Shown: positions 1 to 8,872 of the stretch, piece after piece
Layout: each line of letters begins with the position of its first letter
Position numbering within the stretch: the first letter of the stretch is position 1
Source: an uncultured Alphaproteobacteria bacterium
Lineage (GTDB): Bacteria; Pseudomonadota; Alphaproteobacteria; CAAGCB01; CAG-977
Direction of reading: 5' to 3'
Assembly (NCBI GenBank): GCA_934277945.1
Contig: CAKQWA010000012.1
Span: 3,535-67,534, forward strand
Length of the DNA: 64,000 nucleotides
The notes under the pieces: generated by a model
Databases searched by the model: none
The model's input: the letters and a program-made list of their open reading frames with translations, nothing else
Told to the model about the DNA's origin: nothing
Translations under genes and position numbers: made by a program

Positions 1-135
1 GTTGCCGTATTCGTCCTGTTGAACGGTCACGCCGTCGACGCTCATCAATTCGATGATGCGGCGGGCGACGCGCGATTCATCCAAAGTCGGCGAGGGGATG
101 CGCGCCAAATCGCAAAAAATTTCAGTAACGGACAT
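1..135 (-). CDS. M20-type peptidase (PepT-like), N-terminal fragment
   Basis: Only the first 45 or so codons lie in the window; the gene runs leftward off the edge. The translation begins MSVTEIFCDLARIPSPTLDE and reaches a DEYGN motif. This is the usual opening of M20/PepT-like metallopeptidases, which hydrolyse short peptides or acyl-amino acids with two zinc ions; the metal ligands lie beyond the edge. An alternative ATG at position 141 adds two residues. I prefer 135 because an AAAGG lies about nine bases upstream of it. Family assignment rests on this short N-terminus only. Confidence 0.5.
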   Translation of the reverse strand, partial: MSVTEIFCDLARIPSPTLDESRVARRIIELMSVDGVTVQQDEYGN

Positions 136-154
136 TTTCATAAACCTTTCAAAG

Positions 155-181
155 AAAAACCGCCTTGGTTGGCGGTTTTAA
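155..181 (-). terminator. Rho-independent terminator of the 111-residue gene
   Basis: On the minus strand AAACCGCC pairs with GGCGGTTT around a six-base loop and is followed by TTTTTCTTT. It lies between the stop at 187 and the next leftward start at 135-141. Confidence 0.7.
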
Positions 182-186
182 AAAAA

Positions 187-522
187 TCAGGAAATCGTCG
201 CCATGGGCAATTTGTTGACGTGGCGCAAGGCGACGTTGTATTCGCGCACGACCGCCTTGTCGGGATTTTCCGCCGTCGGATCGACGAATTCTGCAATCAG
301 CACTTCCGAAACCTTGCCCAGCGCGCCGCGCGCGTCGGGATGCACGTAGTCCAGCAAAATCGTTTCTTCGGGACGTCTGTAAAACAAAACTTTGTCTTCG
401 CCGTTGTAAAGCATTTGAGGCGAATTCGGGCTGAAAGAACGCGCTTTCAGACAAAAAAGGACTTCGCCGTCGGCATTGACCAGAACGTCATAAGTCGTTT
501 CTTTTTCTACGGTTGTTTTCAT
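187..522 (-). CDS. Hypothetical protein, 111 aa
   Basis: I do not recognise this family. The protein begins MKTTVEKETTYDVLVNADGE, has no signal peptide or membrane segment, and looks like a small soluble beta-rich protein. The frame stays open upstream to position 657, which would add about 45 mostly Lys/Arg/Thr residues and overlap the previous gene. I chose the ATG at 522, preceded by a purine-rich AAGAAAAGAA, because the extra segment is low-complexity and partly antisense-like. A good terminator follows it. Its function is unknown; it may be co-transcribed with the membrane protein gene upstream. Confidence 0.6.
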   Translation of the reverse strand: MKTTVEKETTYDVLVNADGEVLFCLKARSFSPNSPQMLYNGEDKVLFYRRPEETILLDYVHPDARGALGKVSEVLIAEFVDPTAENPDKAVVREYNVALRHVNKLPMATIS

Positions 523-568
523 GTTCTTTTCTTCTTTTCGTTTTTGTTTTTTTGTTGGTTTTGTTTTT

Positions 569-1501
569 TTACTGTGTGATTTTGGCTTTTGCCGTTTTTG
601 TTTTCGTGTTGTAAATGCAGGTGTACGAGAACGGTTTTTTCGACCCGTCCGCTTCAATCAGGGTCGCTTTGTCCCCCGAGAGCATGATTGTTTCTTTCAG
701 AACGTCGATGGAATACTGTGAGAATTTGGGCGTTTTCGCGGTGACCGTCCATTCAAAGCGCGACGGAATCTGCGCGGCGACGGCGCGTTCGCACGTTTCC
801 TGCGCGACCATTTCGTGTTCCTGATAAAACTTGTTTTTGTTCATTTGCAGACGGGCGCATTCTTCTTCCGTCGTGCAGGACATCATGTTTTGCTTCATTT
901 CCTGCGCCTGCCGGATTCTTTTTTGCTCCGCCCACGCTTCGACGCGTTCCTGCTGATTGGTTACGGACAGCGAAATGCACGACAGAATCAGTCCCGAAAA
1001 GAAAATGATGATCAGCGAAGACGCGATTGCCAGCGAAATGTTTGAAACGGGCACGGCGTCTTGCATACGGAGTTTGTAAATACCGCCCGCCAATGCGCCG
1101 ATAACCAGAAAGATAGTGAAAACGGCGAAGAACCCGCCTTGCGAAAAAACGTCGGACAGCAGATACAGCGCGCCGAACGCGAACGTAAACGCCGCGGGGT
1201 ACGCCACGACGGGATATTTCAACGCCGCGTAAACGTTTTTGTAGCCGATTTTATAAACGGCGCCCGCCAGAACGCCGAACGCGGCGAACAGCAGAATCAG
1301 TTGGAACGCAAAGCCCGACACCGAGAACATGATCAGCCACAGGAACACCAGACAGAAAAAAGAGCCGCACATTGCCAGCAGACGCACGGCGGCGTCCCTG
1401 TTTTGCTGGAAAAGTTCGGGGATTCTGCCCGCGACGATCAATTCTTCGTCCTGCGTTGTCGCCAGCAGGAACGCCATGAGTTTTTCTTTGATGTTCGACA
1501 T
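569..1501 (-). CDS. Polytopic membrane protein with C-terminal periplasmic-type domain
   Basis: This 310-residue protein has a short soluble N-terminus (to about residue 35), then roughly five to six hydrophobic segments up to about residue 190. A charged, Cys-containing C-terminal region of about 110 residues follows, including CTTEEECARL and a CERAV...PSRFEWTV stretch. That last part resembles a small domain seen in many proteobacterial proteins of unknown function, but I cannot name it. The frame extends 20 codons upstream; MSNIKEK at 1501 looks like the natural start. It lies downstream of smpB on the same strand with a 70-bp gap. No function is assigned. Confidence 0.65.
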   Translation of the reverse strand: MSNIKEKLMAFLLATTQDEELIVAGRIPELFQQNRDAAVRLLAMCGSFFCLVFLWLIMFSVSGFAFQLILLFAAFGVLAGAVYKIGYKNVYAALKYPVVAYPAAFTFAFGALYLLSDVFSQGGFFAVFTIFLVIGALAGGIYKLRMQDAVPVSNISLAIASSLIIIFFSGLILSCISLSVTNQQERVEAWAEQKRIRQAQEMKQNMMSCTTEEECARLQMNKNKFYQEHEMVAQETCERAVAAQIPSRFEWTVTAKTPKFSQYSIDVLKETIMLSGDKATLIEADGSKKPFSYTCIYNTKTKTAKAKITQ

Positions 1502-1571
1502 ATTTTTTGTCCGTAATGCTGATACCGTGTTAAGCAAAGCACAATCGCGCTTGAAAATCAAGGGGATATGC

Positions 1572-2045
1572 TCATCCGCCCTTTAATAAACGGTGTTTTT
1601 CCCTGTCCCAATCGCGTTTTTTGATGTCTTCGCGCTTGTCGACGGCGTTTTTGCCCGTCGCCAGAGCCAATTCGATTTTCGCCAAGCCTTTTTCGTTGAA
1701 AAACAAAGACAGCGGAACCAGCGTGAAGCCTTTGCGGTTGACCATGCCCGCCAGTTTGTTGATTTCACGGCGGCGGAACAGCAATTTGCGCGGGCGGTTG
1801 GACACCTGCTTGACGTATCCGGCGGATTCATATTCCGTAATGGTCGCGTTCAGCAGATAGATTTCGTTGTTTTCGGGCATGGCGTACGCTTCGTTGATGC
1901 TGACTTTCCCCTGCCGCAGAGCCTTGACTTCCGCGCCGGTCAGCACAATGCCGCCGGTCAGCGTTTCGTGTACGGCGTAATTGAAGTGCGCTTTGCGGTT
2001 TTTCGCGATCGTTCCCGTGGAAATCAGCGTCGTTTTTTTCGCCAT
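1572..2045 (-). CDS. smpB: SsrA-binding protein SmpB
   Basis: SmpB binds tmRNA and delivers it to stalled ribosomes for trans-translation. The 157-residue protein has the family hallmarks: an N-terminal NRKAHFNY segment, GIVLTGAEVKALRQGKVSI, and a basic C-terminal tail with KKRDWDREKHRL, which in the family folds into the mRNA channel. Length is normal. The ATG at 2045 shares a base with the dapA stop (TAATG), so translation is probably coupled. The partner tmRNA gene is about 8 kb away in this same window. Confidence 0.96.
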   Translation of the reverse strand: MAKKTTLISTGTIAKNRKAHFNYAVHETLTGGIVLTGAEVKALRQGKVSINEAYAMPENNEIYLLNATITEYESAGYVKQVSNRPRKLLFRRREINKLAGMVNRKGFTLVPLSLFFNEKGLAKIELALATGKNAVDKREDIKKRDWDREKHRLLKGG

Positions 2046-2917
2046 TACAGCACTCCCGCCGAACGCATGGCGCTGCGGACGACTTCTTTCGACGCGTCGG
2101 AAATCTCCCACAAGGGCTGACGCAAAGACCCGTCGCCGTAGCCCAGAAGCGAAGCGGCGTATTTGACGGGCGAGGGGTTGCTTTCAACGAACATCGCGTC
2201 GTGCAGGGGGGCGAGTTTGTCGCGCAGGGAGTTGAACGCGGCGCGGTTTTGCGTGCGCCAAGCGGCGTGCAGTTGCGCGCATTGAGCGGGGGCGACGTTC
2301 GCCGTGACGGAAATGCATCCGTGTCCGCCCTGCGCCAGAAAAGCGGCGACGGTCGCGTCTTCGCCCGACAGCAAAGCGAAAGATTCGGGGACTTTGCGGC
2401 GGATTTTCAGCACTTTCGACAAATCGGCGGACGCTTCCTTAATGCCGGCGATGCGCGGCAGTTTCGCCAAAAGGGAAATCGTGTCGACGGACATATCGAC
2501 GCCCGTGCGTCCGGGGACGTTGTACAGGATGATCGGCAGGGCGGTCGCGTCGTGAACGGCTTTGTAATGCTCGAACAAGCCCTTTTGCGACGGTTTGTTG
2601 TAGTACGGCGTGACGATCAGCAAGCCGTCGGCGCCCAGATTCTGCATCGTCTGCGCGGTGTAGATCGTTTTCATCGTGTCGTTGCTTCCCGCGCCCGCGA
2701 TGACGGGGACGCGCTTGGCGGCGGTTTTGACGCACACGTCGACGACGTGCATATGTTCTTCCGCGGTCATGGTCGCGCATTCGCCGGTCGTGCCGCAAAC
2801 GACAAGCCCCTCCGTCCCGCTGTCAATCTGCCAGTTGATGAAACGTTTGAAACTGTCCTCGTCAAAATTTTTGTCAATGAACGGCGTGATGAGCGCGACA
2901 TAGGAGCCTTTGAACAT
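2045..2917 (-). CDS. dapA: 4-hydroxy-tetrahydrodipicolinate synthase
   Basis: DapA condenses pyruvate with aspartate semialdehyde in lysine and diaminopimelate synthesis. The 290-residue protein shows the class I aldolase barrel motifs: VCGTTGECATM near residue 40, AGAGSNDT, LYNVPGRTG with the catalytic Tyr near 130, and GIKEAS with the Schiff-base Lys near 160. A GGAG ribosome site precedes the ATG. It is translationally coupled to smpB downstream and divergent from slt, the order common in alphaproteobacteria. Confidence 0.96.
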   Translation of the reverse strand: MFKGSYVALITPFIDKNFDEDSFKRFINWQIDSGTEGLVVCGTTGECATMTAEEHMHVVDVCVKTAAKRVPVIAGAGSNDTMKTIYTAQTMQNLGADGLLIVTPYYNKPSQKGLFEHYKAVHDATALPIILYNVPGRTGVDMSVDTISLLAKLPRIAGIKEASADLSKVLKIRRKVPESFALLSGEDATVAAFLAQGGHGCISVTANVAPAQCAQLHAAWRTQNRAAFNSLRDKLAPLHDAMFVESNPSPVKYAASLLGYGDGSLRQPLWEISDASKEVVRSAMRSAGVL

Positions 2918-2953
2918 TTTTTTTCTCCGAATGAAAAAGTTTATGCAAAATAA

Positions 2954-2983
2954 ATAACATAAAATTAAGTTAAGACCTATAAT
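2954..2983 (+). promoter_or_regulatory. Candidate sigma-70 promoter of slt
   Basis: A perfect -10 TATAAT lies at 2978-2983. The best -35 is a weak ATAACA at 2954-2959 with an 18-bp spacer. The slt start at 3009 follows, preceded by a GGAG. Confidence 0.4.
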
Positions 2984-3008
2984 AATCTACGTTTGAAACG
3001 GAGAACGG

Positions 3009-4967
3009 ATGAAAATTTTTCGCCAAGCGGTCTTAATCCTCGTCTTTTGTCTGTGCGCGGGCGCGGCGCGCGCGGACGGGGAGTCGTCCGCCGTGCCCGA
3101 TTATCTGACGAAAAACGCTTTGGGCGCGGTGCGGCTGGCGGTGTCGGAACGCTTTGAAGCGGCGGACAACATGGCGCGGGCGTCCGGTTCGCCGCTGATT
3201 CGGGATATCGCGGACTGGTTGCGCCTGACGGACGAAAAGGCGGATTTCGACGAGCCGCGCGCCAAGGCGTTTGTGGAATCGCACCGCGACTGGCCCCGTT
3301 TGTATCTGATTCGGCGCAACACGGAAAAGAATCTTTTGAAAAAGGCGGACGAGGACACGCTCGCCGACTGGTTCGGCTCTTATCCGCCCGTTTCGACGCA
3401 GGCGGTTTTGAAGTACGTCGCGATTTTGCTGAAAGACAAAAATTGGGAAAAAGCCGTGCCGATGATTCACAATTTGTGGATCAAGGCGGATTTAAGCGAT
3501 TCGGAACGCGCGGAAATTCAGGAAAAATACGGCGTTTTGCTGGACGAGCGCGATTACGCGTCCCGTTTGCACCGCTTGCTGTGGGCGAAAAAGACGAAAG
3601 AGGCGGACGCTTTGCTGAAAGGCGTCGACGGCGAACTGAAAAACATTTTGCAGGCGCGCGTCGCGCTGATTAAAAACGACGACAACCCCGCGCGATACAT
3701 TAAAAAAATCAAAAATCAAAACGATGCGGGGCTGGTGTACGACACGGTGCGCTGGCTGCGGCTGAATAAAAAATACGACGAGGCGGCGGCCTTGCTGCAA
3801 CACGCGGCGGCGAACAAGGTCGAACCGTCGCTGTGGTGGACGGAGCGGGCGGCGTTGGCGCGCACCTATCTGCCGATGAAGCGTTACCGCGACGCCTACC
3901 GGCTGGTCAGGGAACACGGCTTGACAAGCGGGTCGGAATACGCGGACGCGGAATGGTTCGCGGGGTGGATCGCCGTGCGCTTTTTAAAGGACAAAAAGAA
4001 AGCCGTCGCGCATTTTGAAAATATGCTGGCGCAAGTGTCTTCGCCCGTGTCGGTGGCAAGAGGCGAATACTGGCTGGGGCGCACGCACGAGGAACTGGGC
4101 AGACGCTCCGAAGCGATTGTCTGGTACGAAAAGGCGGCGCAGAAAATCACGACTCTCTACGGTCAGCTGGCGGCGCGCAAAATCAAGCGCAAACATTTTC
4201 CCGATTTGCCCGATCAGGTCGAAATTTCACCGCAGACGGTCGATAAAATCAAAGACGACGATTTGTACAAAGCCGTGCTTGTCTTCAACGCGGTGAAAGA
4301 GCCGTCTTTGGCGGAGCCGTTCGCTTTGCGCCTGTACGGAAAAATGAATTCGCCCGAAGAAATCACCGCGCTGGCGTATGTGCTGAAAACGCAGGCAAAC
4401 CGTCCGGATTTGGCGGTGGACATCGCCCGCCGCGCCCGTCAGAGCGGCGTGTATTTCATAGATTTGAGTTATCCCGTCATCAGCGTGCCGGATTCGCCCG
4501 TCGAACAGGCGATCGCGCTGTCGATCATCCGGCAGGAAAGCGGCTTCGCCCCGCACGTCGTCAGTCCGGCGGGCGCGCGCGGTTTGATGCAAATCATGCC
4601 TTCGACCGCGAAGCACATCATGCGCTTAAAACGGCTCGACCCGAAAAAACTGAACAGCGATCCCGACTGGAACGTGACCGTCGGCACAAAATACTTCAAT
4701 TATCTTTTAAAGCGTTTCGACGGGTCGTATGTGCTGGCGATCGCCGCCTACAACGCGGGACCGGGGAACGTGTCGAAGTGGGTCAAACTGTACGGAAAAC
4801 CGGACGGGCAGTTCAACACAATCGACTGGATTGAAATGATTCCGTTCGCCGAAACGCGCAATTACGTTTTGCGCGTGCTGGAAAATCTGCACGTTTACCG
4901 CCGGCGCATGAATTACGATCCCGAACTGCTGTCCGTTTGGGAAAAGGTCGATTCGCCCGAAAATTAA
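3009..4967 (+). CDS. slt: Soluble lytic murein transglycosylase
   Basis: Slt cleaves peptidoglycan glycan strands to 1,6-anhydromuropeptides in the periplasm. The 652-residue protein has a signal peptide ending about ARA-DG. A long superhelical alpha domain runs to about residue 480, then the SLT catalytic domain with SIIRQESGF (catalytic Glu at residue 510), AGARGLMQIMP and AYNAGPGNV. Length matches the Slt70 class. It diverges from dapA. Its last four bases overlap the end of holC on the opposite strand. Confidence 0.93.
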   Translation: MKIFRQAVLILVFCLCAGAARADGESSAVPDYLTKNALGAVRLAVSERFEAADNMARASGSPLIRDIADWLRLTDEKADFDEPRAKAFVESHRDWPRLYLIRRNTEKNLLKKADEDTLADWFGSYPPVSTQAVLKYVAILLKDKNWEKAVPMIHNLWIKADLSDSERAEIQEKYGVLLDERDYASRLHRLLWAKKTKEADALLKGVDGELKNILQARVALIKNDDNPARYIKKIKNQNDAGLVYDTVRWLRLNKKYDEAAALLQHAAANKVEPSLWWTERAALARTYLPMKRYRDAYRLVREHGLTSGSEYADAEWFAGWIAVRFLKDKKKAVAHFENMLAQVSSPVSVARGEYWLGRTHEELGRRSEAIVWYEKAAQKITTLYGQLAARKIKRKHFPDLPDQVEISPQTVDKIKDDDLYKAVLVFNAVKEPSLAEPFALRLYGKMNSPEEITALAYVLKTQANRPDLAVDIARRARQSGVYFIDLSYPVISVPDSPVEQAIALSIIRQESGFAPHVVSPAGARGLMQIMPSTAKHIMRLKRLDPKKLNSDPDWNVTVGTKYFNYLLKRFDGSYVLAIAAYNAGPGNVSKWVKLYGKPDGQFNTIDWIEMIPFAETRNYVLRVLENLHVYRRRMNYDPELLSVWEKVDSPEN

Positions 4968-5440
4968 GTGTCCGCCGTTTTGCGTCCCGATTTGGCGCGC
5001 TCCTCCCACGCGCCGCGGTCGTTTTGCGCCCAATAGTGCGCTTCGCCGTCTTCCGCCGCCGCGACGGATTTCCAAAAGGCGCGCGCGTTTGCCAGCACGT
5101 TTTCGTCGTTGCCGTCAAAAACGAACAGGACGCGCTCGAACGCGTTTATATCGGCGGCGTCCGTCGTGTTTATCAGCATTAAAACGCTTGCCTTGTTCGG
5201 ATTTTCGTATCCCGCCGTCAGATACACGGGCTGACGGTCGGCGAAATCGTTTTTCACCGACCCGTGCGGCAGCCACGAATCCGGCGCCAAAGTCCAAAGT
5301 TGTTCGTTCAGGGAATCCGCGCGCTCCGGCACGTCCGTGCGAATCAGCAGATTCTTTTTAATGCCGTACACTTTGGAAGCCAGCATGAAAACCGCGTTTT
5401 CGACGGGCGAGGATTGCAGATGATAAAAATCGACGCGCAT
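4964..5440 (-). CDS. holC: DNA polymerase III chi subunit
   Basis: HolC (chi) links the clamp loader to single-strand binding protein at the fork. The 158-residue protein begins MRVDFYHLQSSPVE, which is typical, and carries the central ADSLNEQLWT and PVYLTAG motifs of the family. The ATG at 5440 overlaps the stop of the upstream protease gene (TGATG), so the two are probably co-translated. The C-terminal extension, about 20 charged residues, is slightly longer than usual. Confidence 0.88.
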   Translation of the reverse strand: MRVDFYHLQSSPVENAVFMLASKVYGIKKNLLIRTDVPERADSLNEQLWTLAPDSWLPHGSVKNDFADRQPVYLTAGYENPNKASVLMLINTTDAADINAFERVLFVFDGNDENVLANARAFWKSVAAAEDGEAHYWAQNDRGAWEERAKSGRKTADT

Positions 5441-6855
5441 CACGGTTCTCCGGCAATCAGGTCGATGACGACGAAAAACTGTTCGTTGTCGCGCTCAATC
5501 CGCAGTAAAGCCGACGATTCTCCGCGTTCCAGCGAAATGACGCGCCATTTGTCGAAATCCGCCGTGCTTTTGACGGGCAGGCGGTCGATTTCCAAAATGA
5601 CGTCGCCCAGTTTCACGCCTTTTTTCGCCGCGTCGCCGTTCTTTTCCGTGCCGGCGACCAACACGCCCTTGACCGATTTGCCCAGCCGGTGCTTTTGGCG
5701 CACGGCGGGGGACAAATCCGCGACCGAAAGCCCCAGCGCGCCGATTTTCAGCACGGTGGTTTTATCCTGTTCGGCGGACACGGGAAGCGGCGTTTTTTCT
5801 TCGTCTTTCAATTCGTCGACAATCAGCGGCACGTCCAGCGTTTTGCCGTCGCGAAAAACGTTCAAAAGAACGCGCGCGCCGACGGGCGTTTGCGCCGCCA
5901 GTTTCGGCAAATCGTGCATTTTCGCGATGTTCACGCCGTTGTACGATAAAATGACGTCGCCCGTTTGCAGTCCCGATTGCGCGGCGGGGGCGTCCGGATT
6001 GATTTGCGCGACCAGCGCGCCGCGCGCTTCCGGCAGACCGAGCGCTTTCGCCGTTTCGGGCGTGACGCTTTGAATTTTCGCGCCCAGCCGTCCGCGTTTG
6101 ACGTAGCCGTATTTCAAGATGCTGTCGACGACCCAAGCCGCCGTTTTGCTCGGCAGGGCGAACGCGATGCCGACCGACCCCCCCGACGGAGAGAAAATGG
6201 CGGTGTTCACGCCGATCAGTTCGCCGTGCGCGTTAAAAAGGGGACCTCCCGAATTGCCGCGGTTGATGGCGGCGTCCGTCTGAATGAAATCGTCGTAGGG
6301 TCCGACCTGAATGTTGCGCGACAACGCCGACACGATGCCGGACGTGACCGTCGTGCCCAGTCCGAACGGATTGCCCAGCGCGAAAACCACGTCGCCGGTG
6401 CGCGCTTTGTCGGAATCGCCCGTTTTCACCGCTTGAAGCGGCATATCCCCGCCGATTTTCAGCAAAGCGACGTCCGTTTTGGAATCTTTGCCCAAAACGT
6501 CGGCGGAAACGGTGCGCGTATTGTTCAGCGTCACGGTCACTTTTGAAAAACCGTCGACGACGTGCGCGCTTGTTACCGCAAGCCGCCGGTTCGCGTCCAA
6601 AATAAAGCCCGAACCCAAAAGGATTTCGCCGTTTTGCTTTTCGGGATGCGCTTCGTCGTAAAACTGTTCAAGAAAATCGTCGAACATCGAATTCGTGCGT
6701 TCGGACACCGCTTTCATGGTCGAATCCTTGACGGCGGAAACGGAAATCGCCGTCGCCAGAAGCGGCTCCACCGTGTCGGCGTAGGAAGCCGGCGCGGGCT
6801 GTGCCGAAACGTTTGACGCGGCGCAGAACAGCAGGAAAAAGACAAGCGCAATCAT
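5440..6855 (-). CDS. DegP/DegQ-type periplasmic serine protease
   Basis: This is a periplasmic HtrA-family protease and chaperone for misfolded envelope proteins. The 471-residue protein has a signal peptide (cut near VSA-QP). Its trypsin-like domain shows the triad His98 (TSAHVV), Asp128 (KTDVALL) and Ser202 (GNSGGP). Two PDZ domains follow, at about residues 265-345 and 375-460. Its position after hflK-hflC is the common proteobacterial arrangement, where HflKC modulates membrane proteolysis. I cannot say whether it corresponds to DegP or DegQ, so no symbol is given. Confidence 0.93.
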   Translation of the reverse strand: MIALVFFLLFCAASNVSAQPAPASYADTVEPLLATAISVSAVKDSTMKAVSERTNSMFDDFLEQFYDEAHPEKQNGEILLGSGFILDANRRLAVTSAHVVDGFSKVTVTLNNTRTVSADVLGKDSKTDVALLKIGGDMPLQAVKTGDSDKARTGDVVFALGNPFGLGTTVTSGIVSALSRNIQVGPYDDFIQTDAAINRGNSGGPLFNAHGELIGVNTAIFSPSGGSVGIAFALPSKTAAWVVDSILKYGYVKRGRLGAKIQSVTPETAKALGLPEARGALVAQINPDAPAAQSGLQTGDVILSYNGVNIAKMHDLPKLAAQTPVGARVLLNVFRDGKTLDVPLIVDELKDEEKTPLPVSAEQDKTTVLKIGALGLSVADLSPAVRQKHRLGKSVKGVLVAGTEKNGDAAKKGVKLGDVILEIDRLPVKSTADFDKWRVISLERGESSALLRIERDNEQFFVVIDLIAGEP

Positions 6856-6869
6856 TTAAAAGCCTTCGG

Positions 6870-7760
6870 TTACGGTTTCAAAACGCGGCTTTTGCCTTTC
6901 GCCCCCGCGAACACGTCGAAGAACGGCGAGTCGGGCGTGACAATCATGGTCGTCGAGTCCGCTTTCATCGCGCGGCGGTAGGCTTGAAGCGAGCGGTAGA
7001 ACGCATAGAAATCCTTGTCCGCGGACGACGCTTTCGCCCAGATTTCCGCCGCTTCCCGATCGCCTTCGCCCATCAGGATTTGCGCTTCTTTCTGCGCCTG
7101 CGCCAGAATTTTCACTTTGTCGCGGTCGGCTTCTGCTTTGATTTTCTGGTTCGTCTGCTGACCCTGCGCGCGAAATTCCTTGGCTTCGCGTTCGCGTTCG
7201 GAGCGCATACGGGCGAATACCGCCTGCGACGTTTCGTCCGGCAGATCGGCGCGGCGGATCCGCACGTCAATCACTTCGACGCCGAAGTTTTCTTTGGCTT
7301 TCGCGTCCACTTCGTCGCGGATTTGCGCCATGATGTCCGTTCTTTTTTCCGACAGCATCGTTTTCATGTCGTGCTTGCCCAAAACGTCGCGCAGGGACGA
7401 CACGATCGCGTCGCTTAAACGCGAGCGGGCGAACTCTTCGGTCAAAACGGATTGATAAAACAGCAGGGGGTTGACGATGCGGAAACGCGAAAACGTGTCG
7501 ACGACAATGCGCTTTTTATCCGCCAGAAGCACCTGTTCGGCGGGGGGATCCAGTCCGAGCAGGCGGTTGTCGTAAAACACGACGCGCTGAACGAACGGGA
7601 TTTTCGCTTTCAGTCCCGGCGTTTGAATGACGCGCTTGGGTTCGCCGAACTGGATGACGATCGCCTGTTCCGTCTGATGCACGATGAACAGCGAATCGAA
7701 CAGCGTGACAACGGCGAAAATCGCGACGCCGCCGAGAATTGTTTTAATGCGGTTGTTCAT
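6870..7760 (-). CDS. hflC: HflC, FtsH-modulating SPFH protein
   Basis: HflC forms with HflK a large membrane complex that encloses and regulates the FtsH protease. The 296-residue protein has one N-terminal membrane segment, then a band-7/SPFH domain (VHQTEQAIVIQFGEP, DNRLLGLDPP). A coiled-coil rich in Glu/Arg/Ala (RSEREREAKEFRAQG) and a short C-terminal tail follow. It sits three bases after hflK. The family order hflK-hflC and the shorter length identify it as HflC. Confidence 0.95.
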   Translation of the reverse strand: MNNRIKTILGGVAIFAVVTLFDSLFIVHQTEQAIVIQFGEPKRVIQTPGLKAKIPFVQRVVFYDNRLLGLDPPAEQVLLADKKRIVVDTFSRFRIVNPLLFYQSVLTEEFARSRLSDAIVSSLRDVLGKHDMKTMLSEKRTDIMAQIRDEVDAKAKENFGVEVIDVRIRRADLPDETSQAVFARMRSEREREAKEFRAQGQQTNQKIKAEADRDKVKILAQAQKEAQILMGEGDREAAEIWAKASSADKDFYAFYRSLQAYRRAMKADSTTMIVTPDSPFFDVFAGAKGKSRVLKP

Positions 7761-7763
7761 GGC

Positions 7764-8861
7764 TTACGGCTCCTTTTTCGCTTTTTGTGTTTTCTGCGCC
7801 GTCAATTCGTTCAGCGGCAGGTACGGCACGACGGATTGCGCCGACGGCGACACGACGACTTTCTGCGCGTTGGCGTAAACGTCCTCCATCGTTTCCAGAT
7901 ACAAGCGGGCGGCGACCACGTCTTTGGCGCGGCGGTATTCGCCGGCAACCGCCTTGAAGCGCGCGGAATCGCCCTTTGCCACGTCGATGACGCGGGATTT
8001 GTACGCCTGCGCCGCGCTGATGATGCGCGCCGCTTCGCCGTGCGCTTTGGGCAAAACGTCGTTGCGGTACGCTTCCGCTTCGTTGGCAAGGCGTTCCTTG
8101 TCGGCTTTGGCGCGCTGAACGTCGTTGAACGCGTCGATGACCTGCGCCGGCGCGTCCGCTTTCGTCAGCTGAACCGACGTGACGGCGATGCCCGTTTTGT
8201 ATTCGTCCAACAGGCGTTGAAGCGTTTTTTGCGCCGCTTCCTGCACGCCTTTGCGGTCGTCGGCGATAATCTGCATAATCGGCGTGAAACCGATGGCTTC
8301 GCGCATCGCGCTTTCCGCCGCGACGCGCACCGTCGCTTCGGGATTGCGCACGTTGAACAGAAAATCGCCCGCGTTTTTGACTTTCCACGTTACCGTGAAA
8401 TTGATTTCGACGATGTTTTCGTCTCCCGTCAGCGCGATGTTTTCGTCGCCGACATCGCGCGTTTTCACGCCGTAGCGTCTTTCCGGCACGGAACGGAAGC
8501 CGATTTCAATGCGGTTTTCGCGCGCCACGTTCGGCGTCAAAGCCGTTTCAATCGGGTAGGGCAGATGATAGTGCAGTCCCGACGCCGTCGTGTACGCGTA
8601 TTTGCCGAAGCGCAGGACGACGCCCTGTTCTTCGGGCTGAACCTGATAGAATCCCGTCAGTCCCCACGCAATCAGCGCCAGAAGAAAAATCCACAAGGCG
8701 CTTGACGCGGGCGACGATTTTCCCTTGCGCACCAGACGGCGCACTTTCGCCTGACTTTTTTTCAGCAAATCGTCCATGTCGGCGTTCGCGCCGCCGCGGT
8801 TTTGCCACGGATTTTCGTTGTTGTCGTTGTCGCTTCCCCACGGGTCGCCGGTCATTGCCAT
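7764..8861 (-). CDS. hflK: HflK, FtsH-modulating SPFH protein
   Basis: HflK is the partner of HflC. The 365-residue protein starts with a Gly/Asn/Asp-rich cytoplasmic stretch (DPWGSDNDNNENPW), as in other HflK proteins. A single membrane helix lies at about residues 48-68. The SPFH domain follows (VQPEEQGVVLRFGKY, LPYPIE), then a coiled coil. A GGAAG precedes the ATG at 8861; a second ATG two codons in is less likely. It is transcribed with thyX upstream and hflC downstream. Confidence 0.95.
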   Translation of the reverse strand: MAMTGDPWGSDNDNNENPWQNRGGANADMDDLLKKSQAKVRRLVRKGKSSPASSALWIFLLALIAWGLTGFYQVQPEEQGVVLRFGKYAYTTASGLHYHLPYPIETALTPNVARENRIEIGFRSVPERRYGVKTRDVGDENIALTGDENIVEINFTVTWKVKNAGDFLFNVRNPEATVRVAAESAMREAIGFTPIMQIIADDRKGVQEAAQKTLQRLLDEYKTGIAVTSVQLTKADAPAQVIDAFNDVQRAKADKERLANEAEAYRNDVLPKAHGEAARIISAAQAYKSRVIDVAKGDSARFKAVAGEYRRAKDVVAARLYLETMEDVYANAQKVVVSPSAQSVVPYLPLNELTAQKTQKAKKEP

Positions 8862-8872
8862 GATTTTCTTCC

